From positions 1 through 64,000 of the forward strand of contig JAHJTV010000018.1 of the NCBI GenBank assembly GCA_018829445.1: a stretch of 64,000 bases of DNA, given 5' to 3'. The notes under the pieces were generated by a model. It was not told the origin of the DNA. It ran no database searches and worked only from the letters and a program-made list of their open reading frames with translations. Source of the stretch: a bacterium (GTDB lineage Bacteria > SAR324 > XYD2-FULL-50-16). Each line of letters starts with the position of its first letter. Positions within the stretch are counted from its first letter, which is position 1. The position numbers were made by a program, and so were the translations under genes. Positions 36,974-45,831 of this stretch are shown one piece after another.

Positions 36974-38737
36974 CTAATCACTCCATTCCACCATTTCATC
37001 CAGGCAAGCACCCGGGTTCACCATGGGAAACACATTTTCCCCGGAGTCTATTATGCACTCAACCAGGACAGGTCGATTATTTATAGAAAAAGCACGGTTA
37101 AGTACAAATTCCAGCTCGTTTTCCTTAACCAGTCTCAACGACATCGCCCCGTAGCTCTCAGCCAGCTTTAAAAAATCCGGATTAGAGTCATGTAAAATCG
37201 AGTGGGCATACCGCTTTTCGAAATAGAAATTCTGCCATTGCTTCACCATGCCCAGGCTACTATTATTAAATACAAAGATCTTTAGGGGAAGTTGCTGGCT
37301 GACGGCGGTTGATAGCTCCGTTGATGTCATACGAAACCCACCATCGCCACACAGGCAGATAACGGTGGAATCGGGAGATCCCATCTGGGCACCAATGGCT
37401 GCCGGTAACCCAAATCCCATGGTTCCCAAACCGCCGGAGGTTACGAATGATCGCGGCCTGGTATATTTAAAAAACTGGGCAGCCCACATCTGATGTTGGC
37501 CCACATCGGTAACCATGATTGAATTCTCGGGCGTGATGGCGGAAATCCGTTCAATAATAGCCTGTGGTTTCAGAACACCACTTGCCTTTGCATAGGACAA
37601 GGGGTGATTCTTTTTCCATTCCCCTATCTCTTTTAACCAGGCTGTTTCTTCCTGCGGTTTGGATACCAGTTCATTCAAGCGATATAACACCGGTTTCAGC
37701 TGATCGACAATGGCAACATCCGTTTTGACATTTTGCCCGATGACCTTTTCATCGATATCAACATGGATTTTGATGGAATGCGGGGAAAATCCGTCAATCC
37801 TGCTGGTTACCCGATCATCAAAGCGAGCCCCCAGGGCGATCAATACATCGCAGTTCTGAACAGCCATATTGGCAGTCCAGGTTCCATGCATACCCAACAT
37901 TCCCAACGACAGTTCATGATCCTCTGCAAACGCTCCCAACCCCATTAAGGTCGTTGTCACCGGAATGCGGTTTTTTATTGCAAACTGTCTCAGTGCTTCC
38001 GATGCTTCCCCGGATATTACGCCGCCTCCTGCATAAATAAGCGGCTTTTTTGCATGATTAATGTATTCAGCGGCTTTATACAGACTCTGCGCGGTTTGGA
38101 ATCGCATGGAAGATAGCGCATCCTGGAATGTAATCTCTTTCTTTTGATAAACAGTAAAATCCATAAATATATCTTTGGGCAGATCGATCAGAACCGGTCC
38201 CGGTCGGCCTTCCACTGCAATCTTAAAAGCCTGTCGTACGGCACCTTCCAACAGGTTAACGGTCTGTACCTGGAAATTCCATTTGGTGATGGATTTTGTG
38301 ATATCAATAATATTGCTCTCCTGAAAAGCCATCTTTCCCAACAGGGGCCTTTCAACCTGGCCTGTAAAGACGATAATGGGAACGGAATCCATGAAAGCAT
38401 TGGCTATTCCTGTGACCGTATTAGTTGCTCCCGGTCCGGATGTGGTTAAGACAACCCCGGGTTTTCCGGTCACTCTGGCATAACCATCTGCAGCATGAGC
38501 TGCCCCCTGTTCATGGCTAACCAGCACATGCTTTAACTGCGGGTATTCCAGTAAACGATCATACAGGCTTAAAACCTTACCGCCGGGATAGCCGAATAGT
38601 GTATCAACGTCACAGTCGATCAGGGTTTTAAATAATATATCTGCTCCTAAAACCTGCCCTGCTTGGGAGACGGGTTCCTGCTTATCATTGAATGATTCCT
38701 TTTTGCCGAAATACCTTCTCAATACTGCTGTTTTCAT
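36974..38737 (-). CDS. ilvB: Acetolactate synthase, large (catalytic) subunit
   Basis: A 587-aa ThDP enzyme that joins two pyruvates (or pyruvate and 2-oxobutyrate), the first common step to Val, Leu and Ile. The catalytic Glu is E76 in SHEQGAAHAADGYAR; GYPGGKVL and the FAD/subunit region RFDDRVTSRIDGF are present. The ThDP/Mg2+ motif is GDGGFRMTSTELSTAV followed by FVFNNSSLGMV. About 25 extra residues precede the usual start. No small regulatory subunit gene (ilvN) follows or precedes it, which is unusual for a biosynthetic ilvB. It could use a distant ilvN or act on its own. Confidence 0.92.
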   Translation of the reverse strand: MKTAVLRRYFGKKESFNDKQEPVSQAGQVLGADILFKTLIDCDVDTLFGYPGGKVLSLYDRLLEYPQLKHVLVSHEQGAAHAADGYARVTGKPGVVLTTSGPGATNTVTGIANAFMDSVPIIVFTGQVERPLLGKMAFQESNIIDITKSITKWNFQVQTVNLLEGAVRQAFKIAVEGRPGPVLIDLPKDIFMDFTVYQKKEITFQDALSSMRFQTAQSLYKAAEYINHAKKPLIYAGGGVISGEASEALRQFAIKNRIPVTTTLMGLGAFAEDHELSLGMLGMHGTWTANMAVQNCDVLIALGARFDDRVTSRIDGFSPHSIKIHVDIDEKVIGQNVKTDVAIVDQLKPVLYRLNELVSKPQEETAWLKEIGEWKKNHPLSYAKASGVLKPQAIIERISAITPENSIMVTDVGQHQMWAAQFFKYTRPRSFVTSGGLGTMGFGLPAAIGAQMGSPDSTVICLCGDGGFRMTSTELSTAVSQQLPLKIFVFNNSSLGMVKQWQNFYFEKRYAHSILHDSNPDFLKLAESYGAMSLRLVKENELEFVLNRAFSINNRPVLVECIIDSGENVFPMVNPGACLDEMVEWSD

Positions 38738-38837
38738 AACCGCCTTTGGTTAAAAGTCCAAATGGAAATCCTCACCTTCAAGGGGCTGATTCTGATTCAA
38801 ATAAGAAGATATTTTTGGAATCGCCCCGGGAGTTCAT

Positions 38838-39095
38838 CTAGTCACCAATAATAATCACGACGATCATTATCAGTTCAATGGCAATGATAATGGCGATGAT
38901 TATACGAATGACAGAAGAGATGATCCTGGATTCAATTCCTGCGGAAACCGTGGAAGATCCTGAAATCAAGACAGTGAGGCTGGGGTTGAAATTCGGAAAC
39001 AAAATGAGCTGACACTTCTGGCGTAATTGTCCCGTGTGCTTGGGAGCTTCATTTGCCGGTAATCTAAGGTCAGGTTTAAACATTTTGATCCACAA
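38838..39095 (-). CDS. Small tail-anchored-like hydrophobic protein A
   Basis: An 85-codon frame (TTG start at 39095, or ATG at 39083) whose last 27 residues are a very Ile-rich membrane segment ending at the C-terminus (SSVIRIIIAIIIAIELIMIV). The pattern, SS-x-V/I-R followed by a poly-Ile helix ending in IIIG, is shared with the next small ORF at 39179-39361, so the two look like diverged duplicates. No good ribosome site is visible. This may be a real pair of tiny membrane proteins or a chance result of AT-rich repeats. Confidence 0.35.
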   Translation of the reverse strand: MWIKMFKPDLRLPANEAPKHTGQLRQKCQLILFPNFNPSLTVLISGSSTVSAGIESRIISSVIRIIIAIIIAIELIMIVVIIIGD

Positions 39096-39115
39096 TTCAA
39101 AAAAAGTCTGTATGC

Positions 39116-39130
39116 CGGGGAGCGTCCCCG
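39116..39130 (-). terminator. Small hairpin between the two tiny ORFs
   Basis: A 6-bp G/C stem (cgggga, 39116-39121; tccccg, 39125-39130) with a 3-nt loop. On the minus strand it is followed about a dozen bases later by a run of seven T. It could end the transcript of the tiny ORF at 39179-39361. Confidence 0.45.
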
Positions 39131-39178
39131 ATTTTGATTGTGGAAAAAGTCGAATTCGGAATCGTTCCCTGGTATGGT

Positions 39179-39361
39179 TTAGCCGATAATAATCAGGCTA
39201 ATAATGATAATAATACCAATAATGATTCCGTTGACGCGAACGATACTACTGAAGGGATTTTTGGAGAGAGTTCTCTTCGAGGATGAATGACAAACCCGTC
39301 CGGATGGCTTTTTAAAACCTGTGCTTTCTGATAGCGCTGTGATCCGGTTTCCAGTTTTCAT
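39179..39361 (-). CDS. Small tail-anchored-like hydrophobic protein B
   Basis: A 60-aa frame with ATG start. The first half is basic and Ser-rich (KPSGRVCHSSSKRTLSK) and the last 22 residues are almost all Ile/Leu/Val/Gly (NGIIIGIIIIISLIIIG), a single membrane helix at the extreme C-terminus. It pairs with the ORF at 38838-39095, which has the same tail design. It lies about 150 bp after the end of the large kinase gene on the same strand. Function unknown. Confidence 0.4.
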   Translation of the reverse strand: MKTGNRITALSESTGFKKPSGRVCHSSSKRTLSKNPFSSIVRVNGIIIGIIIIISLIIIG

Positions 39362-39507
39362 GATTTCTGTTGGATTTGTTTCCTCAAATAATTTTTGCGA
39401 TCAACTGATTAAAATTATGAATCAAAAAAGAGTTTTGTCAAGGGAGTTTTTTAGGACCGCAGCACCTCCCCCAATATTATTGCTGAATCTTTTTAGCAAC
39501 AGGGAAA

Positions 39508-42210
39508 TTATACCTGTGGGATGGTTATGGCAAAACAGGTTCCTTTGTCCACCTGGGTTTTGATCTTGATCTTTCCCTTGAGTTTTGCAACCTCATCAGC
39601 CACCGCATCCATACCAACGCCTCTGCCTGAGAGATCGGTAACCTCCTCATTGGTCGAGAATCCGGCTTTAAATATCAGTTTAATCAATTCCCCTTCAGAC
39701 ATTGAAGCGGCCTCCTGGTCGTTGATCATCCCTTTTTCCAAAGCTTTTGTTTTAATTGTTGCTGCTTCTATTCCGGTACCATCGTCTGATATGGACACGC
39801 TCAGGTTGGATTCATCAGCCTCAACCTTGATTTCGAGATTGCCCTCGCTCGGTTTCCCCAATCCCAGTCTGACATCGGGATATTCAATGCCGTGATCGAT
39901 ACTGTTGCGGATGAGATGGATCAGTGAGGAAAAAAAGGATCGGTAGGGTTTATGGATAATCTCGGTTTCTTCCCCGATCAATGTTATTTTAACCTGTTTT
40001 CCCAACTGGGCGGCAAGTGTCTGAGCATCTGAGGCGAATTTCTTCAGGTTATTTCTAAGAGGTTGTTTCCGAATATTGCGTAAAGAGTGTTTAACAGACG
40101 GATCTTTTGTTAACTCCTCCCCCAGAGTCTTTTCCAGTTCTTCCAGTTTTGATTCGGCAACCATAAAGTAATTCCGATTATGAGCTTCAATCATTTGTCG
40201 GGGGATGATTTGATCCAAACTGGTCAGGGTTTCGTTCAGAATCTCTCTCAAACGGTTTGTTTCCAGTTTTGTTGTATTTACTGTTTCTTCAGACAAAGGC
40301 TTCTCACCACTGCGAACGCAATCCAGAAGGTTTTCAATTTCATGCGCCTTGGCAGCTACCTCGCTGAAAAAGTAGCTCGCCATTCCCCCTTTGATGGTGT
40401 GGAAATGCCTGAACAATTCATTGGCATTAATTTCGATCAATGCCTTATCCAATGTTGTATCAACCTGAGACAGGCAATGGTTGATTTCGTCAAGGAATCC
40501 AACGAATCCGTTGCGATCAACCGCTATTTTTAAAATCATCTGGTTTCTGATTTCATCTTTTTCCAGTTGTTGTTCCAGTTCTCTCTGCATGGTAATGTCA
40601 GTCATGACAATCATGACCCTGCCGCTCAAGGTTTCACTTGGGTTTATCCAGTGGTAGTCAACTCTAAAAACCCGGTTGTCTCTCTTGATCTCCTTTGGCA
40701 GGATGTCCTCAACCAGATCAAGGTTTTCCGAATCTTCAAAAATCAGGTTCAACAACTTTCGCAGATCTTCAGCTTTTTCCGGGAAAAGCAATAACACCAC
40801 ATCTTCATTTTCTATGGAGTGGCTGAAAAAATCTTGGGTGGCTTTTGAAGTGTATTTCTGGATTTTGTAATCCTTGGAGAATGAAAAGAATCCCTGCCCC
40901 GTGTTATCAAGCAAATCTTTTATGGCTGCAGTTCTTTCCTTTACTATTTGCTCCAGGTGGATGGAGAGTACCTCAACCATCTTAAAAGCCTTGGAAAACC
41001 TTGAAGACAATACATAAGACTGGGAAAAGATCATGATAAACAAACCGACGCCAACCAGATCAGCGGTATGTATAATCTCCCGGTTGTATAGAACATCATT
41101 TACAAAGGTCAAGATGAGAACCAGACATCCGGCCAATACAACCCGGGCTCCCTCACGTTTTGATATTATGGCTCTGACAATGACGTAACAGATGAAGAGG
41201 CAGGTCAGCCCCATCACCATCTGATAAATTGACAGGTAAGCAGTGAAAATTGTTGCAGGTACAAGGATTGTAAATACCACAAATCCCATTGAGATCAGAA
41301 TGATCAGATTGAGTATTTTTTTGGAAAACTCAAGGGGATAAAGTGAACGAATAAATGCAATATAATAGGATAATCCAAAATACAGCGTAAAATAATCCAG
41401 CTTAACCAAAAGCTCCCAGGATGCGTTGGGAAACAGCACCGAGAAGATGGTCGAGCCATGGAGACTGATGCGAAATGAGATAATCAGGCAGAAAATTCCA
41501 AAAAATAGGGGGGAGTATTCTTTTCGTCGCAAGGCATACAATGCAAAATGATAAAGAGCCATGATAAAAATGGCTCCAAGTAAAAATAGGTCAAAAGCTG
41601 TTCGAAGCTGACTGATTGATATTACTTTTTCCTGCAACCCCAGGTAGAGGGTTTGCCAGATTCCCCCGTTATTGTGATGGAAATTTGAAATCTGAAGAAC
41701 GATTTCCATCTCACCGGTGATATTTTCCAGTACCGGGGTTTTGGGCAAATATTGAGGCAGAGAGGTGTTCCTTGTTTTGCCGACCTCTCCATTTGATGAG
41801 ACCAGTCGCCCATCTACCCACAGTTTATAGGCCGTATGCATCAAAGGAATATCCAGGGCAAAACTGCCTTGTGGCAGAAGACCGGTAATCCTAAGTCGGA
41901 AAGTGGCATACCCCTGGCCATTCAGGGTCTCATCATTTGTTTGATAACCGTCCCAATATCCGGGAGCATTGATGTACCCGGTTTTATCCGGGTTATGTCC
42001 ACTCAAAAAATCCTCCGGAGACAGCAATTGTTTCCAGAAAAACTCCCACTGACCGTTTAATCCAACAAGTCCGTCTGATTGAAAATCCCAGTCTGATAAT
42101 TTTAAAATGCCCTCTTTTGCCAGCGGTGCCGTCTTAGCTGATCCAGCCTGAAAAATGTTAATTGATATCAATACAATCAGAATTGAGAAAGAGATCTTTA
42201 TTCGATTCAT
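39508..42210 (-). CDS. 7TMR-DISM sensor with Hpt and CheA-like kinase domains
   Basis: A protein of about 900 residues. It has a signal peptide, an extracytoplasmic DISMED2-type jelly-roll (GLNGQWEFFWKQLLSPEDF; SNGEVGKTRNTSLPQYLP), seven membrane helices (about 215-405), a coiled coil and a degenerate PAS-like domain. The Hpt domain has phospho-His in FRHFHTIKGGMASY. The CheA-type ATPase carries LIHLIRNSIDHGIE, SISDDGTGIEA and TDLSGRGVGMDAV. The Hpt and kinase are joined as in CheA, but the CheW-like coupling domain and a receiver are absent. It would pass phosphate to a separate response regulator. The ATG at 42210 follows AAAGGA; the GTG at 42225 is less likely. Confidence 0.87.
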   Translation of the reverse strand: MNRIKISFSILIVLISINIFQAGSAKTAPLAKEGILKLSDWDFQSDGLVGLNGQWEFFWKQLLSPEDFLSGHNPDKTGYINAPGYWDGYQTNDETLNGQGYATFRLRITGLLPQGSFALDIPLMHTAYKLWVDGRLVSSNGEVGKTRNTSLPQYLPKTPVLENITGEMEIVLQISNFHHNNGGIWQTLYLGLQEKVISISQLRTAFDLFLLGAIFIMALYHFALYALRRKEYSPLFFGIFCLIISFRISLHGSTIFSVLFPNASWELLVKLDYFTLYFGLSYYIAFIRSLYPLEFSKKILNLIILISMGFVVFTILVPATIFTAYLSIYQMVMGLTCLFICYVIVRAIISKREGARVVLAGCLVLILTFVNDVLYNREIIHTADLVGVGLFIMIFSQSYVLSSRFSKAFKMVEVLSIHLEQIVKERTAAIKDLLDNTGQGFFSFSKDYKIQKYTSKATQDFFSHSIENEDVVLLLFPEKAEDLRKLLNLIFEDSENLDLVEDILPKEIKRDNRVFRVDYHWINPSETLSGRVMIVMTDITMQRELEQQLEKDEIRNQMILKIAVDRNGFVGFLDEINHCLSQVDTTLDKALIEINANELFRHFHTIKGGMASYFFSEVAAKAHEIENLLDCVRSGEKPLSEETVNTTKLETNRLREILNETLTSLDQIIPRQMIEAHNRNYFMVAESKLEELEKTLGEELTKDPSVKHSLRNIRKQPLRNNLKKFASDAQTLAAQLGKQVKITLIGEETEIIHKPYRSFFSSLIHLIRNSIDHGIEYPDVRLGLGKPSEGNLEIKVEADESNLSVSISDDGTGIEAATIKTKALEKGMINDQEAASMSEGELIKLIFKAGFSTNEEVTDLSGRGVGMDAVADEVAKLKGKIKIKTQVDKGTCFAITIPQV

Positions 42211-42655
42211 ATTATCCTTTGGCACTATGTCTAAGGTTTGATATTGACGGTTGTGAATTCGTTTCCCGGCACTAATTGGTAATAATCGTAAGTTGACTGT
42301 GCTTTAATTTAAGAGAATGGATATTTTATGTCAAATTGGTGGTTTAGGGCGACCATAGACGGCTGCCAATTGGTGGAAAATCATGATGATATTATATTAT
42401 TTATTCTTCTTACAGTTTCTCACACTATTCAGCGCCCATATAAGGGTGCACTCCCGTTTTACATACCCGAAGTACTTTTAACACCAATCCATACTTTCAA
42501 TCCAATTGCATCATTTGAAATAAAAATGACCCGGTGGTGTATTACTATACAAGAAGTTGTGATTTTGAATAGATCCATCCTTATACAATAGTCACTTTAT
42601 TGGGTTAATAACCAGTCAGTTATTTTACAAAAAATCAAACCTCACTATTTACGGG
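42211..42655. other. Intergenic stretch upstream of the DISM kinase
   Basis: AT-rich; a frame at 42328 has no recognisable content. I see no feature before the REP-like element at 42656. Confidence 0.3.
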
Positions 42656-42808
42656 TGCACCAAAAAGTTTCGGATAATAAAAATTGATGGACAAAGCGTT
42701 GTCCATCCAACGTTGTCCACGCATCAAACGGGTAGGGTGGGCAACGCTTTGCCCACGCTGTATAGATAAAAAACTTATTTTGCACCTAACCCGAAACATC
42801 TTGGTGCA
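42656..42808. repeat. REP-like palindromic element bounded by 18-bp inverted repeats
   Basis: The outer ends tgcaccaaaaagtttcgg (42656-42673) and ccgaaacatcttggtgca (42791-42808) are inverted repeats matching at 16 of 18 positions. Inside are two hairpins, tggacaa-agcg-ttgtcca and gtgggcaa-cgct-ttgcccac. The ggtagggtgggcaacgc core is a common REP-type sequence. No coding content. It is 119 bp before the ECF sigma gene. Confidence 0.75.
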
Positions 42809-42926
42809 TCATTATTTACAACTAATTTGACCTTAAGATGTCAAATGATTATAATGGCATAATTCAATCGACCAAAGTTCGAAAGTAGTCAAGTGATACC
42901 GATAAAATATCTTAGGGTCTTTGTGC

Positions 42927-43565
42927 ATGAATAAACCGTCTAAATCAGATGCAGAATTGGTAGTATCTATTCTTGCCGCAAACAAGGATGATTTCGCAGT
43001 TTTAATGGAGCGATATCAGCAAAGGATTTTTTCCTATCTTTATCGATTTTTGTATCAGAATAAAGAAGCGGCGCTGGATGTAACCCAGAATGTTTTCTCA
43101 AAAGTGTATGAGAATCTAGGCAGCTTTGATACAAAATTCCCAATGCAATCTTGGATTTACAGGATTGCGCATAACGAAGCCGCCAATTATTTGCGTACCA
43201 TCTCCAGGAGGAAAGAGTCACACATGGATGATGATCAGTGGAGCTCAATACCCGGATCAGATTTATCCAATGGTTATGAACAGGAGGAAAACAGGAAACT
43301 GGTACTTAGGGCACTGGAGAAGATTGATCCCAAATATCGGGAGATACTTGTCTTGAGCTATTTTGAAGAAAAGTCATACAAAGAGATTGCCGAAATCTTG
43401 GATACATCAACAAATACAGTTGGAACTCTAATAAGACGAGCTAAAAAGCAAATGGAGAAAACTTTAAATTCTATGGTAGGCAGGGCAGACTGGTTTACTC
43501 AAATTATTTTCAGATCTTTTCTAATAGTTTTCCCGACTCATTTCCAAAGCAAATTAAGGAGTTAA
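42927..43565 (+). CDS. ECF-type RNA polymerase sigma factor
   Basis: About 212 aa, sigma-70 family group 4. Region 2 is at about residues 20-95 (YLYRFLYQNKEAALDVTQNV, then FPMQSWIYRIAHNEAANYLR). Region 4 is at about 130-180 (LEKIDPKYREILVLSYFEEK, then SYKEIAEILDTSTNTVGTLI). A tail of about 30 residues follows region 4. The ATG at 42927 is preferred over the TTG at 42921. Only 3 bp separate it from the anti-sigma-like gene, the usual arrangement. It likely controls this locus in response to an envelope signal. Confidence 0.92.
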   Translation: MNKPSKSDAELVVSILAANKDDFAVLMERYQQRIFSYLYRFLYQNKEAALDVTQNVFSKVYENLGSFDTKFPMQSWIYRIAHNEAANYLRTISRRKESHMDDDQWSSIPGSDLSNGYEQEENRKLVLRALEKIDPKYREILVLSYFEEKSYKEIAEILDTSTNTVGTLIRRAKKQMEKTLNSMVGRADWFTQIIFRSFLIVFPTHFQSKLRS

Positions 43566-43568
43566 GTC

Positions 43569-44375
43569 ATGGATAAACTTGATAAGCTACTACGAGCAGC
43601 CAAACCTTCTGTTCCTGATTTGCCTGAAGGATTCAGCCGATCTGTGATGAATCAAATAGAACAGGAAAAACTGGTTATTCGAGCAGTTCCGGCAGCGGCT
43701 CATTCCAGGCTGTTTTTTATTATTGGTTTTTTTGCACTGGTGGCTTCGCTGCTGCTCTTTAACTACAATTCCTATGAATTGAGAATGAATGGCAGTCTTG
43801 AGCTGCTTTTCTTCGGGTTAAAGTTTTTTGGTGATTTTATCAGCCTTCTCCCTTGGGATTTGATTGTTCCTTCACTGGCTTTATCAACTCTTTCTGCCTG
43901 GATGCTCTGGAAATCCGGCTTTCTTAAAATTGGTATAACCGGTCTCACTATTGTCAGTTTTCTGTTTACCGGTATTGGGGGAACAGCAATAGCTGCCACC
44001 GGTTTTAACGAACAGATTGAAGCAGGAATTATTGAGCGGGAAGGACAGATGCCCTGGTTAACGCTCTTTCACAATACTCGTGCCAGGGAGTTCATTCATC
44101 ACCCAAACTTCAAAATGGGAAAAGTTGAAACCGTCATCAATGGGAAAGCCCTGATTGTAACGCCTCATGGTGATAAAATAAGTATTCAGATACCTTCCTC
44201 ATCGCAAGTCAAAGTTGGTCAGGTATTAAGATTATCTGGAGAGGGATCTGCTACTGAATTTATTGCTCAGAACGTACACATCTGCAATCCAAACAGGGTA
44301 AACCGATATTTTAATCACATGGCTCATCATGAAAAGATGATGAAGTCATGCTGCATGGGGAAAGGAAAAAAGTAG
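43569..44375 (+). CDS. Membrane anti-sigma-like protein with His/Met/Cys-rich tail
   Basis: A 268-aa protein encoded 3 bp after the ECF sigma gene. A short N-terminal cytoplasmic part (about 45 residues) is followed by three to four membrane helices (about 48-65, 78-95, 98-120 and 124-145) and a C-terminal domain of about 120 residues. It ends FNHMAHHEKMMKSCCMGKGK, a cluster of His, Met and Cys that looks like a metal-binding tail. Position and layout suggest an anti-sigma factor; there is no clear zinc-finger HxxxCxxC in the N-terminus. Metal sensing through the tail is inference, supported by the DUF411 gene further on. Confidence 0.65.
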   Translation: MDKLDKLLRAAKPSVPDLPEGFSRSVMNQIEQEKLVIRAVPAAAHSRLFFIIGFFALVASLLLFNYNSYELRMNGSLELLFFGLKFFGDFISLLPWDLIVPSLALSTLSAWMLWKSGFLKIGITGLTIVSFLFTGIGGTAIAATGFNEQIEAGIIEREGQMPWLTLFHNTRAREFIHHPNFKMGKVETVINGKALIVTPHGDKISIQIPSSSQVKVGQVLRLSGEGSATEFIAQNVHICNPNRVNRYFNHMAHHEKMMKSCCMGKGKK

Positions 44376-44460
44376 AAGACAAAAATATGATTTATATCGA
44401 GGTGGATAAACTTATGGGAATCTTCTTAAACGAGAGCCTTTTTATTAACAAAGGTGCCAA

Positions 44461-45144
44461 ATGAAAATCAAATCAAGATCTTGGGCTGGCAGGTTTATTA
44501 TTAATCCCGCCTTAATAGTATTAGTGTCTGGTCTTCTTCAGGCTTCAATTGCTTTTGGAGAAGAAACTGTCTTTATCGGTCAGTTTTCAAAATCGGATCT
44601 CAAGGATTGGGAAATTAAAGAGTTTAAAGACAAGAATACCTATTCAATTGTATCGGTGGAGGGGAAGACGGTTCTCAAGACTGAAAGCAATGGGACTGCC
44701 TCTGCTTTTTATAAAACAGTGGAAATCGATTTAAAACGCACGCCCTATTTAAACTGGAGCTGGAAAGTGGAGAATATTTTCCCCGATCTCGATGAACAGA
44801 CTAAGGATGGAGATGATTTCCCCGCAAGAGTATATGTAGTGGTAAGTTCTGGTTTTGCATTCTGGAAAACAAAAGCGATTAATTATGTTTGGTCATCAAA
44901 TAATCCGGTTGGGGATTACTGGCCAAATCCGTTTACAAACAATGTGATTATGGTTCCATTGCAATCAGGAGTCGATAAGATTAATACCTGGACTAAAGAA
45001 AAACGAAATGTTCGCGAAGATCTGATTGAATTTTTGGGAATCGAGGCGTTAACCCTGGATGGGGTTGCAGTCATGACAGATACAGACAATTCCAATGGAA
45101 AGGCAGTTGCATATTACGGGGATGTCTATTTCACCAGTGAGTAG
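44461..45144 (+). CDS. DUF3047 family exported protein
   Basis: A 227-aa protein with a signal peptide (about residues 1-32, ending SIAFG-EE). The conserved DUF3047 core is clear: PYLNWSWKVENIFPD, DGDDFPARVYVVVSSGFAFW, KTKAINYVWSSNNPVG, EKRNVREDLIEFLG and VAVMTDTDNSNGKAVAYYGD. The last segment is the family's most typical part. DUF3047 proteins are periplasmic with a beta-sandwich look and no established function. It follows the sigma/anti-sigma pair on the same strand and is likely part of the same regulated locus. Confidence 0.88.
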   Translation: MKIKSRSWAGRFIINPALIVLVSGLLQASIAFGEETVFIGQFSKSDLKDWEIKEFKDKNTYSIVSVEGKTVLKTESNGTASAFYKTVEIDLKRTPYLNWSWKVENIFPDLDEQTKDGDDFPARVYVVVSSGFAFWKTKAINYVWSSNNPVGDYWPNPFTNNVIMVPLQSGVDKINTWTKEKRNVREDLIEFLGIEALTLDGVAVMTDTDNSNGKAVAYYGDVYFTSE

Positions 45145-45376
45145 TTTTTTAATGTAGTTTGGGTAGAATTGTGTTTGTAATACTACCTGAAAAGGGGATA
45201 CCAGGGGATTATTGATAGGCAGGTTTTTGTTTGGTTTATCCTTTTTCAATAGGTATAATGGTTTCTGTGCAAATGAAAAGTGCCTGTATCTGCAGAGAGT
45301 AGTGGTTTGCAGAACCAGAGTATGTTCAAAAAGCAGAATACTTTCAACAATTAACGGTCAGTTTTCAGGAGACATT

Positions 45377-45781
45377 ATGGTGATCGAATCGAACATCTAC
45401 GGGATTAAAAAAAAGGTCAATTATACCTATGAAGAAGCCATTGAAAAAATCACAAATGCCTTAAAAGAGGAGGGCTTTGGAGTTTTGACTGAAATTGACG
45501 TACAGAAAACTCTTAAAAAAAAGCTTGATGTAGACTTTACAAAATATGTCATATTGGGAGCCTGCAATCCAAATCTGGCTCACATGGCATTAACGGATGA
45601 AATTGATATTGGCTTGCTTCTGCCCTGCAATATTGTGGTTTACGAAAACCCTGGAGATAAGCAGGTTATTGTAGCAGCAGTTGATCCTGCAGCGATGATA
45701 AGGATAACCGGGCGTAGCGATCTGGACGAATTTGCCACCTCAGTTAAAGAAAAGCTGACCCGGGCATTAGAAGCCATTTAG
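45377..45781 (+). CDS. DUF302 family protein
   Basis: A 134-aa protein with the DUF302 fold: TYEEAIEKITNALKEEGFGV, LTEIDVQKTLKKKLDVDF, YVILGACNPNLAHMALTDE, IGLLLPCNIVVYE. The frame is open further upstream, but AGGAG lies eight bases before the ATG at 45377, which gives the normal family start. Members bind small ligands or metals and often accompany redox or metal-handling genes; the role is unknown. The DUF411 gene starts 2 bp (ATG) or 50 bp (TTG) after its stop, so the two are probably translated from one mRNA. Confidence 0.9.
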   Translation: MVIESNIYGIKKKVNYTYEEAIEKITNALKEEGFGVLTEIDVQKTLKKKLDVDFTKYVILGACNPNLAHMALTDEIDIGLLLPCNIVVYENPGDKQVIVAAVDPAAMIRITGRSDLDEFATSVKEKLTRALEAI

Positions 45782-45831
45782 GGATGAGTCTTCCAGAATT
45801 TAACTTTATAACACTAACCGAAGAGGTACTT

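Noticed and set aside
42328-42591. 87-codon ORF upstream of the REP-like element
   Set aside because: No ribosome site, no recognisable domain, random-looking composition.
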